A stretch of 64,000 bases of DNA, from NCBI RefSeq assembly GCF_013375035.1, contig NZ_CP056032.1, positions 310,001 to 374,000 of the forward strand, given 5' to 3'. The notes beneath the pieces were generated by a model. That model ran no database searches and was not told the origin of the DNA. It worked only from the letters and a program-made list of their open reading frames with translations. Origin of the DNA: Spirosoma sp. KUDC1026 (GTDB taxonomy: Bacteria; Bacteroidota; Bacteroidia; Cytophagales; Spirosomataceae). The position numbers were made by a program, and so were the translations under genes. Positions 45,301 to 52,641 of this stretch are shown in pieces (positions within the stretch are counted from its first letter, which is position 1; the number at the start of each line of letters is the position of its first letter).

Positions 45301-45883
45301 CTCCCCCATGGCCCGCCCTGTTTCTCAGCAAGGCAGCGTGCGCATCAGCACCGCCCAGAAAAAGTACGGCCCCTCCTCGCTCTACTTCGATGGCAACTCC
45401 TACCTGACCATCCCCAGCAGTTCCGACTTTGACTTCGGCACCGGCGACTACACCATCGAGTGCTTCATGTACCCAACCGCCACCGGCGACTACCCTACCA
45501 TTGTCTCCCGGCGCACCAACTCGGGCGGGGTGGTCTGGAACACCAACATCTCCCCCAACAACGCTGGTTTTGGGCTTAACGTGACCAACAGCAACAACAG
45601 CTTCCTCAACCCGGGCCCGCTGTCCAACAACCAGTTTTCGCTCAACACCTGGTACCACGTAGCGGTGGTAGCCTCGGGCGGTCAGCGCAAGCTGTACGTC
45701 AATGGGTCGCTGGTAGCCACGGCCAGTTCGGTGCCATCGATGGAACTCAACCCTGATAAGGGTGTGCTAATGGTAGGGGCTCAGGGGGCGGGTTCATGCC
45801 GTTTCCAGGGCTACATGCACCTGCGGCTAACTAAGGGTCAGGCCCTTTACACCAACAACTTCAATCCGCCTACGTCATTTTAG
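42386..45883 (+). CDS. Secreted beta-helix protein with three LamG-like domains
   Basis: A 1165-residue surface protein. Residues 1-18 form a signal peptide ending in ALAQ. Residues about 70-470 are a pectate-lyase-like right-handed beta-helix, starting with the typical IQAAVNAAPSSGARIILPAG and continuing with asparagine-rich rungs (ITNNxF-like). Then come three concanavalin/LamG-type jellyroll domains starting at residues 488, 721 and 954, of 233 residues each including a PTPTPTPTPSTG linker. LamG domains bind glycans or proteins; the helix may be a lyase, epimerase or only a binding scaffold, and no catalytic site is certain. No T9SS sorting tail is obvious after the last LamG. It lies between GtrA and a GtrB-like gene. 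Confidence 0.88.
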   Translation: MKLLVYLASFLIGANALAQLPSPPKTLMALNSVYTSASLIEKLKCETKAPVLVSLNAPLPPKAVAPAVADITVSGFTNAAIQAAVNAAPSSGARIILPAGRYIFTDQVSLINKSNLAFVGDGNAEFYVPSNVRVGHMLSALGPVNNIRVTGILFNNQSSGEGQGMIFSNEQAPLDTYEIDHCAFTGPNVNCNAIKFNAQSYGTGSNVSVPVKNVYIHHNTFFSLGRMGIEMQNHGWERGETIAWQLDNYRIEDNEFSDLGRVDGSNGMAISFTGPNQNIYIRRNKVVDAKYAAYEFVGSRYVEMTNNTATAVNNTYTGISISDNSHHVTTQLKFTNNNIVVKGNAFQSYGGDGGSVTNWEATNNTFISTTPSSGDMGSIKLQRTSGGRFINNTVRTGGTNAIFFDNAPQNFFASNSFSNEDSPSNDILIRFYNSGTYNNELANSNTYKKQQGFVTSNYAREESGAYNNIFGGTTPPPNPPPTSNVTGTILLLNGNGSDGSQNIVDASPMARPVSQQGSVRISTAQKKYGPSSLYFDGNSYLTIPSSSDFDFGTGDYTIECFMYPTATSDYPTIVSRRTNSGGVVWNTNISPNNAGFGLNVTNSNNSFLNPGPLSNNQFSLNTWYHVAVVASGGQRKLYVNGSLVATASSVPSMELNPDKGLLLVGAQGSGSNRFQGYMHLRLTQGKALYTNNFTPPETFDASLPPVTTPTPTPTPTPSTGTVLLLNGNGSDGSQNIVDASPMARPVSQQGSVRISTAQKKYGPSSLYFDGNSYLTIPSSSDFDFGTGDYTIECFMYPTATSDYPTIVSRRTNSGGVVWNTNISPNNAGFGLNVTNSNNSFLNPGPLSNNQFSLNTWYHVAVVASGGQRKLYVNGSLVATASSVPSMELNPDKGLLLVGAQGSGSNRFQGYMHLRLTKGQALYTDNFTPPETFDASLPPVTTPTPTPTPTPSTGTVLLLNGNGSDGSQNIVDASPMARPVSQQGSVRISTAQKKYGPSSLYFDGNSYLTIPSSSDFDFGTGDYTIECFMYPTATGDYPTIVSRRTNSGGVVWNTNISPNNAGFGLNVTNSNNSFLNPGPLSNNQFSLNTWYHVAVVASGGQRKLYVNGSLVATASSVPSMELNPDKGVLMVGAQGAGSCRFQGYMHLRLTKGQALYTNNFNPPTSF
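43847..45883 (+). repeat. Three tandem 699-bp direct repeats (LamG units)
   Basis: Units begin at 43847, 44546 and 45245, exactly 699 bp apart. Units 1 and 2 appear identical over more than 550 bp and differ mainly in the first 25 bp and around the GGLLTK/TQG segment near the end. Unit 3 has a few silent changes, one Ser-to-Gly change and a divergent last 120 bp, and lacks the linker. Such identity at third positions implies recent duplication or gene conversion. Confidence 0.95.
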
Positions 45884-45897
45884 AATATAATTCTTGA

Positions 45898-45953
45898 CAA
45901 AGAAAACAGCCTGTCAAACGGATAGTTGTCCGTTTGACAGGCTGTTTTCTTTG
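45898..45953 (+). terminator. Strong terminator with 25-bp perfect stem
   Basis: Arms at 45898-45922 and 45929-45953 are perfect 25-bp reverse complements around a TAGTTG loop, and TTTTATA follows. The core is ACAGCCTGTCAAACGGA and its complement. It lies 14 bp after the stop of the LamG protein gene. Confidence 0.93.
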
Positions 45954-46142
45954 TTTTATACCTTAACTTATTGTTATATACGAGAAACTTAATAAAGTCT
46001 TTATTGAATAAATGACACTTTAAAAATAAAACGGGAACCCGTCTAACCAATGGATAATAAAATCCAGAAAATAACAAGCCCTTTTATTTATCCATAAATT
46101 AGAGCTTAATTTTATTGATTAATCACTACCTCTCCAACTACT

Positions 46143-47099
46143 TTGCAAGGACCACAAATTTCTATCGTTGCTCCTTTATACAACGAGACTGAATCGTTTC
46201 GACATCTTGTTACTCGTTTGAACGCAGTAATGGATGCTTCATCGTTAGCAATTGAAATTGTTTTAATAGATGATGGAAGTGTAGACGACACAGCAACTTT
46301 AATGCAACAACTTGCTCTTAGTGACGCACGTTATCAATGCATATTTTTATCTCGAAATTATGGCCATCAAATCGCTTTAACGGCAGGTATGGCGGTTGCC
46401 GTTGGAACTGAAGCTATTTTTATTATTGACGGTGATCTCCAAGATCCTCCTGAATTATTATCTGATTTCTACAAAAAATATTGCGAAGGTTATGATGTCG
46501 TTTACGCTGTTCGGAAAAAACGTAAAGAATCCTGGATAAAGCGTACTGCCTATTCCACTTTTTATAGATTCATGCGTTCTATATCTTACGTAGATATTCC
46601 GCTTGATAGTGGTGATTTTTCACTTGTCAGTCGGCGAGTTGTTGATATTATCAACCAAATGCCTGAGGAAAGTCGATTTGTCCGCGGAATGAGAAGCTGG
46701 ATAGGTTTTAAACAGATCGGAATTGAATACGAACGAGATGCTCGTCTGGCGGGAGAATCGAAATATTCCTTTAAGATGCTAAGAAAACTGGCTTATAATG
46801 GCATTTTCAACTTTAGTGAATATCCTATAAAGGTTGTAACAAAGCTCGGTATAGTAGCAATCGGTATCTCTATTCTGTATTTTGTGCAAACGTTAGTAAA
46901 AAAACTGTTTTTTTCCAGTGTTCCTCAAGGCTTTACAGCCATACTTTTCGTAATCATACTTTTTGGTGGAGTACAGTTAATTGCATTGGGTATGATCGGT
47001 GAATATGTACTTCGTATCTTTTTTCAAACCAAGGGCAGACCCTTATATATAATAAAAGAAATCATTCGAGAAAAACAGCGGCAAGATTCACCTAAATAA
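46143..47099 (+). CDS. GtrB-like family 2 glycosyltransferase (dolichyl-phosphate-mannose synthase type)
   Basis: A 318-residue protein. The GT2 domain shows ISIVAPLYNE, LIDDGSVDDT, the FLSRNYGHQ segment and the DGDLQDPPE metal site. Two C-terminal membrane helices (about 232-252 and 265-290) follow, the layout of GtrB/DPM-like enzymes that attach a sugar to polyprenyl phosphate. The start is TTG: no ATG exists between it and an upstream in-frame TGA at 46116. The gene is visibly AT-rich compared with its neighbours, which suggests transfer. GtrA at 41488 is the likely partner. Confidence 0.87.
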   Translation: MQGPQISIVAPLYNETESFRHLVTRLNAVMDASSLAIEIVLIDDGSVDDTATLMQQLALSDARYQCIFLSRNYGHQIALTAGMAVAVGTEAIFIIDGDLQDPPELLSDFYKKYCEGYDVVYAVRKKRKESWIKRTAYSTFYRFMRSISYVDIPLDSGDFSLVSRRVVDIINQMPEESRFVRGMRSWIGFKQIGIEYERDARLAGESKYSFKMLRKLAYNGIFNFSEYPIKVVTKLGIVAIGISILYFVQTLVKKLFFSSVPQGFTAILFVIILFGGVQLIALGMIGEYVLRIFFQTKGRPLYIIKEIIREKQRQDSPK

Positions 47100-47236
47100 T
47101 CAATGCATATTTGAAACAATAATTAATTTACCAATTTTTTATATTTATTTAATTATACTGAATAAAAATGTGTTTCATTTTCTTTTATTTATAAATGGCT
47201 CATTAAACCAAAGATTACTTTCAGGTAATAGTTATA

Positions 47237-47296
47237 TTTATTAAGAGATACTTTTAAAGAAATATTTTCACTTCTCTAAAAGTATCTCTTAATAAA
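47237..47296. terminator. Bidirectional terminator with 20-bp perfect stem
   Basis: Arms at 47237-47256 and 47277-47296 are perfect 20-bp reverse complements (TTTATTAAGAGATACTTTTA and complement) around a 20-base loop with weak internal pairing. It lies between the convergent GT2 and TIG-lipoprotein genes. Confidence 0.85.
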
Positions 47297-47310
47297 TCAT
47301 TCTATAAAGG

Positions 47311-49020
47311 CTAACGATCGTAATTCGCGTTCTGCGGATCAAAATTTGTCCATCCCTGTAGCCAGTTTTCAGTACCAAACGCCCCACGGTACGCGGTTTG
47401 GGTAAAGAATGAGTCGGCTACTTTTCCTCCAGTGACCGCTCCCGTTAACAGAGGGGAACTCGCTTGTAATAAAAAGCTAGGGGCAGTTAGATTAAAGGTT
47501 GACGAATTTAACAACAGAGACGCAACTGCTGATGAAGGAACAATCTGATTAGATCGCGTCGTATTGTTAAAATACGTCGTTGCAATATCTGTCGTTACGG
47601 CGCCCCCACCAACAATCGGTGTTAATGAGTTGGCCAGCGTTACTCCTTTTAAATCGATTGTTCCACCATTTACGTTGGCAAGCGTACCAGTCGTAGTTCC
47701 TTCAAGACGCAGGCCCTCGGGAAAACCATAAAACAACGAGTTATAGACACTTATCGCCGTATTGCGGGTTAAATGAAGACCAGCCTGAAAACTACCTCCT
47801 CCCCGGCTTGTAGTGGCTGTGCTAGGCGTACCACTTGTAACGAAGATACTCATATTCGTAAATACAGGAGCCGTTTTGGGCGCTCCGTTTTGGCTTGTTA
47901 ACGGTACACCAACGGCATTTTCACCTGGGTCAAAGTTTTGCGAATAAATGCCATTGGCGACTGCTCCTGCAGGACCGGCCACTTCAGGATCACGTAATCC
48001 TACGCCAAACTGCACTTTGCCGTAATACCCCCAGTCAGTATTAAAATCATTCGTCGTACCCCGCAATGCAACCAGATGCTTAGTATTTACTGAGCCACCA
48101 TACCAGCCGAATGAATGATTACGGGAGTAAGAAACCTGGACGTTATCAATGATGGTGCCGTTACCAACGCCATACATTGTTAAACCGCTTGTCTGCCCAT
48201 TGGTTGAATTTGCCACGCTAACTCCTGCAAACTCAATACGAACATACCGTAGCGTTCCGCTGTTGTCTTCTGGTTCATTATACGTTTCTGTCGTTCCTCG
48301 TATACCACCTAGATAAGAAGTTGCCCCAGGACGGTTTATGGGCGATTTACCGATCAGAATGATTCCGCCCCAGTCACCATAATTACGCTGACCGGCAGCT
48401 TTGCTGGAGGTAAATACAATAGGTTCGGAGGCAGTACCGTTGGCAATCAGCTTACCAACCCTTTCTACAATGAGTGTTCCAGCTCTGCCTAAGCCTTCAG
48501 GGTCTCGCTCGGGTCCCGCTCCACGAATTACAGTTCCGGGCTGGATTGTCAATGTGTAGTTGGTTGCCACGTAAACAAATCCTCGTAATACGTAGGTTGT
48601 ATCTTTTGACCAAACCGTATTGGCTCTGATTGTTCCCTGCTTTTCAGCAACGGGCTTGTTCGACACTGTAAATGATACGCTGCTTTGCGCCGTTTGGCCA
48701 GTTGCTGTGCTTACGGAAACGACACCAGTTGTTGCTGCGGTTGCCGGTACGACAATGACCAGTTGCGTAGAGGACGCAGAAACAATTGTCGCAACCGCAC
48801 CTCCAACTGTAACGGTGTTACTACTGGGCGTAGCAGAGAAATTCGTTCCTGAGATGGCTATGGTGCTTCCAATTGGAGCCGTTGTAGGATTAATCGATGT
48901 AATTGTGGGAACAGCTGGTACCGGATCTGGGTCCTTTTTACAGGCCTGCAGGAGTATCATAAAGCCTGCGAAAATAGGCAGTACGTACTTCCAGTTCTTT
49001 AAACGATTCATATCTTTCAT
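47311..49020 (-). CDS. TIG/IPT-domain surface lipoprotein with beta-helix-like body
   Basis: A 569-residue lipoprotein. The signal peptide ends in the lipobox LLQAC followed by KKDPDPVP, an acidic-lysine mix usual for exported Bacteroidota lipoproteins. Residues about 37-118 form one IPT/TIG immunoglobulin-like domain (PTITSINPTTAPIGSTIAISG). The remainder (about 130-565) is a conserved Bacteroidota body with GTIRANTVWSKDTTYVL, GDWGGIILIGKSPIN and RYVRIEFAGV, probably a beta-helix. Function is unknown; a surface binding or structural role is likely. It is monocistronic by context. A second ATG three codons on (MNRLKN) is an alternative start. Confidence 0.83.
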   Translation of the reverse strand: MKDMNRLKNWKYVLPIFAGFMILLQACKKDPDPVPAVPTITSINPTTAPIGSTIAISGTNFSATPSSNTVTVGGAVATIVSASSTQLVIVVPATAATTGVVSVSTATGQTAQSSVSFTVSNKPVAEKQGTIRANTVWSKDTTYVLRGFVYVATNYTLTIQPGTVIRGAGPERDPEGLGRAGTLIVERVGKLIANGTASEPIVFTSSKAAGQRNYGDWGGIILIGKSPINRPGATSYLGGIRGTTETYNEPEDNSGTLRYVRIEFAGVSVANSTNGQTSGLTMYGVGNGTIIDNVQVSYSRNHSFGWYGGSVNTKHLVALRGTTNDFNTDWGYYGKVQFGVGLRDPEVAGPAGAVANGIYSQNFDPGENAVGVPLTSQNGAPKTAPVFTNMSIFVTSGTPSTATTSRGGGSFQAGLHLTRNTAISVYNSLFYGFPEGLRLEGTTTGTLANVNGGTIDLKGVTLANSLTPIVGGGAVTTDIATTYFNNTTRSNQIVPSSAVASLLLNSSTFNLTAPSFLLQASSPLLTGAVTGGKVADSFFTQTAYRGAFGTENWLQGWTNFDPQNANYDR

Positions 49021-49239
49021 TTTACTTGGAAACTGGTTGGTTAGAGAATGAGATTATGTAGCATTTGTGCCCAAGAAGCGCGTTCGGCTATACAACCACC
49101 TGCAGAGTGAACGAAGGTATCCGCGTTCTGGTATCAAACTTCTGATGTGAATAAAAAGTCCAGTAATCTATATAGGTAATACCGGATCATACATTGTGAC
49201 CCTAAATCATAGTTGATGGTTGTACGCTGATCGTCTATA

Positions 49240-49297
49240 TACACGTAAATACACAAAGGGGCAGCTACTCGACTGCCCCTTTGTGTATTTACGTGTA
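49240..49297. terminator. 25-bp perfect palindrome closing the polysaccharide operon
   Basis: Arms at 49240-49264 and 49273-49297 are perfect 25-bp reverse complements (core CACAAAGGGGCAG) with an 8-base loop. It begins five bases after the stop of the OPX gene on the minus strand. The clear T run (CTTTTTTAT) is on the plus strand, so for the operon it works through the stem rather than a canonical U tract. Confidence 0.8.
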
Positions 49298-49302
49298 CTT
49301 TT

Positions 49303-50127
49303 TTATCTATTATATGTTATAATAATAGCGACAAAGGACAAGGCACTCAGAATTATTGGTACGACTTGGTAAAGCCGGTCTGCGCTGGCAACGCGAGCAC
49401 TACCCGGTTCTACGTAGACAATATCGTTGGGGTGCAAATAATAATAAGGGGACTTAAATAAATCACGTTTCGTCAGATCAAGCCGGGCAAATGTCTTTTT
49501 CCCATTTTCTTCCCGAATGACCAGCACATTTTTGCGTTGTCCATAGATCGTCAAATCGCCAGCCAGACCTAATGCCTCCGGTAGCGTTATCTGCTCATTC
49601 GCAATTGTAAAAAGTGATGGACGCTGGACTTCACCAAGTACAGAGATTCTAAAGTTTAGATTGCGGACGTTAACCGTTGGCTCTTTCAAGTACGTTTTTA
49701 GCTTCTCACGAATTGCTTCTGCGATCTGACTTGTTGTTTTATCCCTGACCGGTAGGCTGCCAATTAACGGAAGTGTAATTGTACCTTCATTACTCACCAA
49801 ATAACCAAGTGAATTGGGTAAAGGAGCGATCGACGACGGATTTGGTTGATTGCTGCTAGCACCAATCGCTGCGTAAGGATTAAAGAAAGACGAAGCTTCC
49901 TGATTCAGACTATTTACCTGAACAGAAATGACATCGCCAACCTGAACTTTAGGTACGTAACGTTCAACTCCCTGTAGCGTATCTGTGCCGTTTCCCTGCA
50001 ATCCCTGGAAATAAATTAATTGACGGGACGAAATACAGCCGCTATTCTGCACTAGCATAAAGAACAGTACGGCTTTTAAAGAAAATGCAGTTAAAGAGGA
50101 GATTTGATTAAGTAGATACTGCTTCAT
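49303..50127 (-). CDS. Polysaccharide export protein (OPX, Wza-like lipoprotein)
   Basis: A 274-residue outer-membrane lipoprotein with lipobox NSGC at Cys31. The polysaccharide export (poly_export) domain follows (VGDVISVQVNSLNQEAS, GTITLPLIGSLPV), then an SLBB domain (RISVLGEVQRPSLFTIANEQ). A C-terminal hydrophobic helix (VPIILSALSFVAIIITY) could cross the outer membrane, as the last helix of Wza does. It exports the polymer made by the operon. It is the last gene of the operon; the TPR-Ppx gene lies 26 bp upstream. The partner Wzc kinase is not in this window. Confidence 0.92.
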   Translation of the reverse strand: MKQYLLNQISSLTAFSLKAVLFFMLVQNSGCISSRQLIYFQGLQGNGTDTLQGVERYVPKVQVGDVISVQVNSLNQEASSFFNPYAAIGASSNQPNPSSIAPLPNSLGYLVSNEGTITLPLIGSLPVRDKTTSQIAEAIREKLKTYLKEPTVNVRNLNFRISVLGEVQRPSLFTIANEQITLPEALGLAGDLTIYGQRKNVLVIREENGKKTFARLDLTKRDLFKSPYYYLHPNDIVYVEPGSARVASADRLYQVVPIILSALSFVAIIITYNR

Positions 50128-50153
50128 TTGTTATTGGTCAGTTGATTCAATTA

Positions 50154-51587
50154 TTAAGGATTTTGCATTTCTTTGGCTATGGTTTTGTCGTATTCCTGAT
50201 TAGCCATTTCGAGGAATTTGCCAGTTACCCAGCCAATATCTGAATCCCGGATGAAGACGAAACGCTTGGTAAGATTTCCATTTGCGTAAACATTGGAGAT
50301 ACCCTCCAGTAGCAATGCACCAGCAATAATCTGCTTTTCGCTGAACTGAGACTGGGCGTTCAGGATATCTGCTTCTGCTTTCCGACGTACCTCGGGGTCA
50401 GTGATCGCCGTCAGGTCCGGATTAATCAGTAGCTTGTAATTTGACATTGCCAGCTGCTTGAATCGTTCTATATCAGCTCTGGTTATTGGGACAGCAGTGG
50501 TCCCAGCTTTCTCCGGATGCAGATAAGTCACCATTGCCCAGGCAGCTCCTCCCCCCACGCCCACCGTCCGGCGCTGCTGTATTCCGGGTTCATTAGCGAA
50601 AGCTGTTTTCATTATACCTTCGGTGATATCGTTCATCACTCGTTGGCCTTCCTGCTTGTATGATTCAAGGTCCAGTGACCGTTGATTATCGATTTGATTC
50701 GTTAGCGTTTTCGTTCCGTATGGTATGGTGATTGGGTGGAATACCTGTTTTTCATCAAAATACCCACCCTTCGTATTACCACTACCGATATCTATACAGG
50801 CCGTTGTCTGCCACATTTTTCGGGGAATCGCCCCGACAACATACAGCTCGGCCTCTCTGGCAGCGGTTAACGTTGTATCAATTTTTAAGCTGTCATTAGC
50901 CACCAGTTTAGTCAACAGCTTATAAAGCTGAGCCTTTTTCTCAGGCGTTTTTCCGAGTGTTTCGTTGACCCCGCTACTGAAGGCAATGTATACATGCTTA
51001 TTTAAAATGTTGTAATGACGTATAGAATCTATATACGCTTTCATCACCGTCTGTGCATCATCGAAAGACTGATCCGTTCCTGACACAAGACTTACATTGG
51101 GTGATAATGGCTTCGAACGAATGTCTTTGTTATAGAATCCATTTTCGAATGTTGTCCGGAATATTGCCAGTTTTACGCCAGAAGAACCAATGTCGATGCC
51201 TGCGTACAGCGCCTTTCCGGTTACCAGGTCAATTAATTCCTGCATTGCCGTAACACTGGCAGCAAAGTTCAACTTTCTATAAATCTCGAGTGCTTTTTGG
51301 TAAGATCGCACAGCTTCAGCATTGCTTTGCTGATCGGCATAAGCCATGCCCATGTTCTCATAAGCAACGGCTTCCCAGTAAGGGTCGTTACCCTGTATCA
51401 ATCCCAATGCCCGCTGCAGAAGCTCAATGGCCTGCTGAGGCTTATCCACAGCACGTAACGTATTCCCTAATTTAATGTAATGAATTACTTCAGGTTTAGT
51501 CTGTGCTTTCTGTGCTATTCCTGGTAATGTTATCCAGATAATTAGTAGCAATCCAGGAAACAAACTCCTTATTCGCATATAAAACAT
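50154..51587 (-). CDS. Exported TPR protein with Ppx/GppA-like ASKHA phosphatase domain
   Basis: A 477-residue protein. It starts with a signal peptide (ATG at 51587 or 51578; the frame opens at a TTG at 51638), ending near PGIAQK. Residues about 33-115 are two to three TPR motifs. Residues about 128-470 are an actin/Hsp70-fold domain of the Ppx/GppA type: phosphate loop 1 DIGSSGVK (132-139), the catalytic acidic stretch REAEL (244-248), phosphate loop 2 DIGSGNTKGG (266-275) and a GVGGGAAW loop (343-350). Ppx/GppA enzymes split polyphosphate or pppGpp in the cytoplasm, so export is odd. It sits just before the OPX gene. A role in polymer export or lipid-carrier phosphate removal is speculation. 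Confidence 0.8.
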   Translation of the reverse strand: MFYMRIRSLFPGLLLIIWITLPGIAQKAQTKPEVIHYIKLGNTLRAVDKPQQAIELLQRALGLIQGNDPYWEAVAYENMGMAYADQQSNAEAVRSYQKALEIYRKLNFAASVTAMQELIDLVTGKALYAGIDIGSSGVKLAIFRTTFENGFYNKDIRSKPLSPNVSLVSGTDQSFDDAQTVMKAYIDSIRHYNILNKHVYIAFSSGVNETLGKTPEKKAQLYKLLTKLVANDSLKIDTTLTAAREAELYVVGAIPRKMWQTTACIDIGSGNTKGGYFDEKQVFHPITIPYGTKTLTNQIDNQRSLDLESYKQEGQRVMNDITEGIMKTAFANEPGIQQRRTVGVGGGAAWAMVTYLHPEKAGTTAVPITRADIERFKQLAMSNYKLLINPDLTAITDPEVRRKAEADILNAQSQFSEKQIIAGALLLEGISNVYANGNLTKRFVFIRDSDIGWVTGKFLEMANQEYDKTIAKEMQNP

Positions 51588-51678
51588 GGCCTTGTACAAG
51601 CCCTGTATGTAAAGTTTGATACTCTCAAATAAGCGCAATACTAGCCATTTATTAGCTATACCCCCTAATTATGCCCGA

Positions 51679-52560
51679 TCAGACTCCTGGTTTCTTATTC
51701 AGTTCCAATTCCAGGTCACTTTCCTCTGATGCTGGGGCTTTTTGCGCCGGTTTACTTTTCTGAGTTTGTGAAGAACGAGTTGTATTTACTGCCTTTTGCT
51801 CTGTATTATTTTCATTACGGACAGTTGTCTGGTCTTTACCATTCTGCGTTTGTACTTTGTTTACTCTTGCCGAAGGCTTGACAACTGGTTCTGCACTAAC
51901 TTTCGTTGCAGGCTCGATAGTTTCTACTTTCGCTTCCTGACTAGTTGTAGCTGGAACAGGCAAATTATCAGATGGCTCATTATTTACCTGCTGTGTATCA
52001 TTCGCTTGATCACATAAGCTCGGTATTAGTTGGCATTTGTATGTATAACCAGTATAGCCAACGCCACCTAACACGACTAAAATAGCCGCCCATTTCAAAA
52101 GGGGTGATAAGCCTTTTAGCTGTTCGGATGCAGGGGCTGCAATGTAACTCCCTCCTCTACCATTAAGAGTTACCGTCTGCTGACCATCTCCTGATTTAAG
52201 GACTAGATTTCCGGTATAATGCCCCGTTCTATTGGGAGAGAAACGTATGTGTACAAAAGTACCGCCCTCGCCAGGAGTGAACGTCAACTCGTCTTCAAAA
52301 ACGAGTTTCTTTACCCCAATTGCAATCTGAAACACATCAGGTGAGTCCGAATACAGATTAACAGGAGCACTTTCTCCCTCTTGCGTGATTTTAATAAGCC
52401 TGAAGCATTCATCATCAATATCAGTCTTATCAAAATCGACACTTGTCTTGTTGACGAAAACGGCACCCGTTTTCGCTACTTTTTCATTATTTAAAGCTGC
52501 AGAATTTATTTCCTGAAGCCGTCCTAATTGCTTCGAACTTTCGTCTAAATTATTAATCAT
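51679..52560 (-). CDS. Single-pass membrane protein with ASH/Hydin-like domain
   Basis: A 293-residue protein without a signal peptide. Residues about 70-137 resemble an ASH/Hydin (MSP-like) Ig domain: FTPGEGGTFVHIRFSPNRTGHYTGNLVL then QTVTLNGRGG. One membrane helix follows (about 157-173, WAAILVVLGGVGYTG), then a long low-complexity tail rich in Thr, Ser, Gln, Asn and Lys (about 185-293) with no predicted fold. I do not recognise the full-length family. It is cotranscribed with the TPR-Ppx gene and may be its membrane partner or scaffold. Confidence 0.7.
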   Translation of the reverse strand: MINNLDESSKQLGRLQEINSAALNNEKVAKTGAVFVNKTSVDFDKTDIDDECFRLIKITQEGESAPVNLYSDSPDVFQIAIGVKKLVFEDELTFTPGEGGTFVHIRFSPNRTGHYTGNLVLKSGDGQQTVTLNGRGGSYIAAPASEQLKGLSPLLKWAAILVVLGGVGYTGYTYKCQLIPSLCDQANDTQQVNNEPSDNLPVPATTSQEAKVETIEPATKVSAEPVVKPSARVNKVQTQNGKDQTTVRNENNTEQKAVNTTRSSQTQKSKPAQKAPASEESDLELELNKKPGV

Positions 52561-52641
52561 AGCTGTTCAGATTATCCATTTGACTATTATTCACCCTATA
52601 TAAAACAGCTTATTCTGGCTCTTTATGAATTTTATTTTAAA

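Noticed and set aside
43685..45658. Repeated minus-strand open frames of 140-191 codons
   Set aside because: They recur with the 699-bp LamG repeats and arise from the GC-rich codon bias of the sense strand; the sense frame is a single 1165-codon gene.
45880..46077. A 65-codon minus-strand frame
   Set aside because: It covers the 25-bp terminator palindrome and AT-rich spacer and shows no protein-like pattern.
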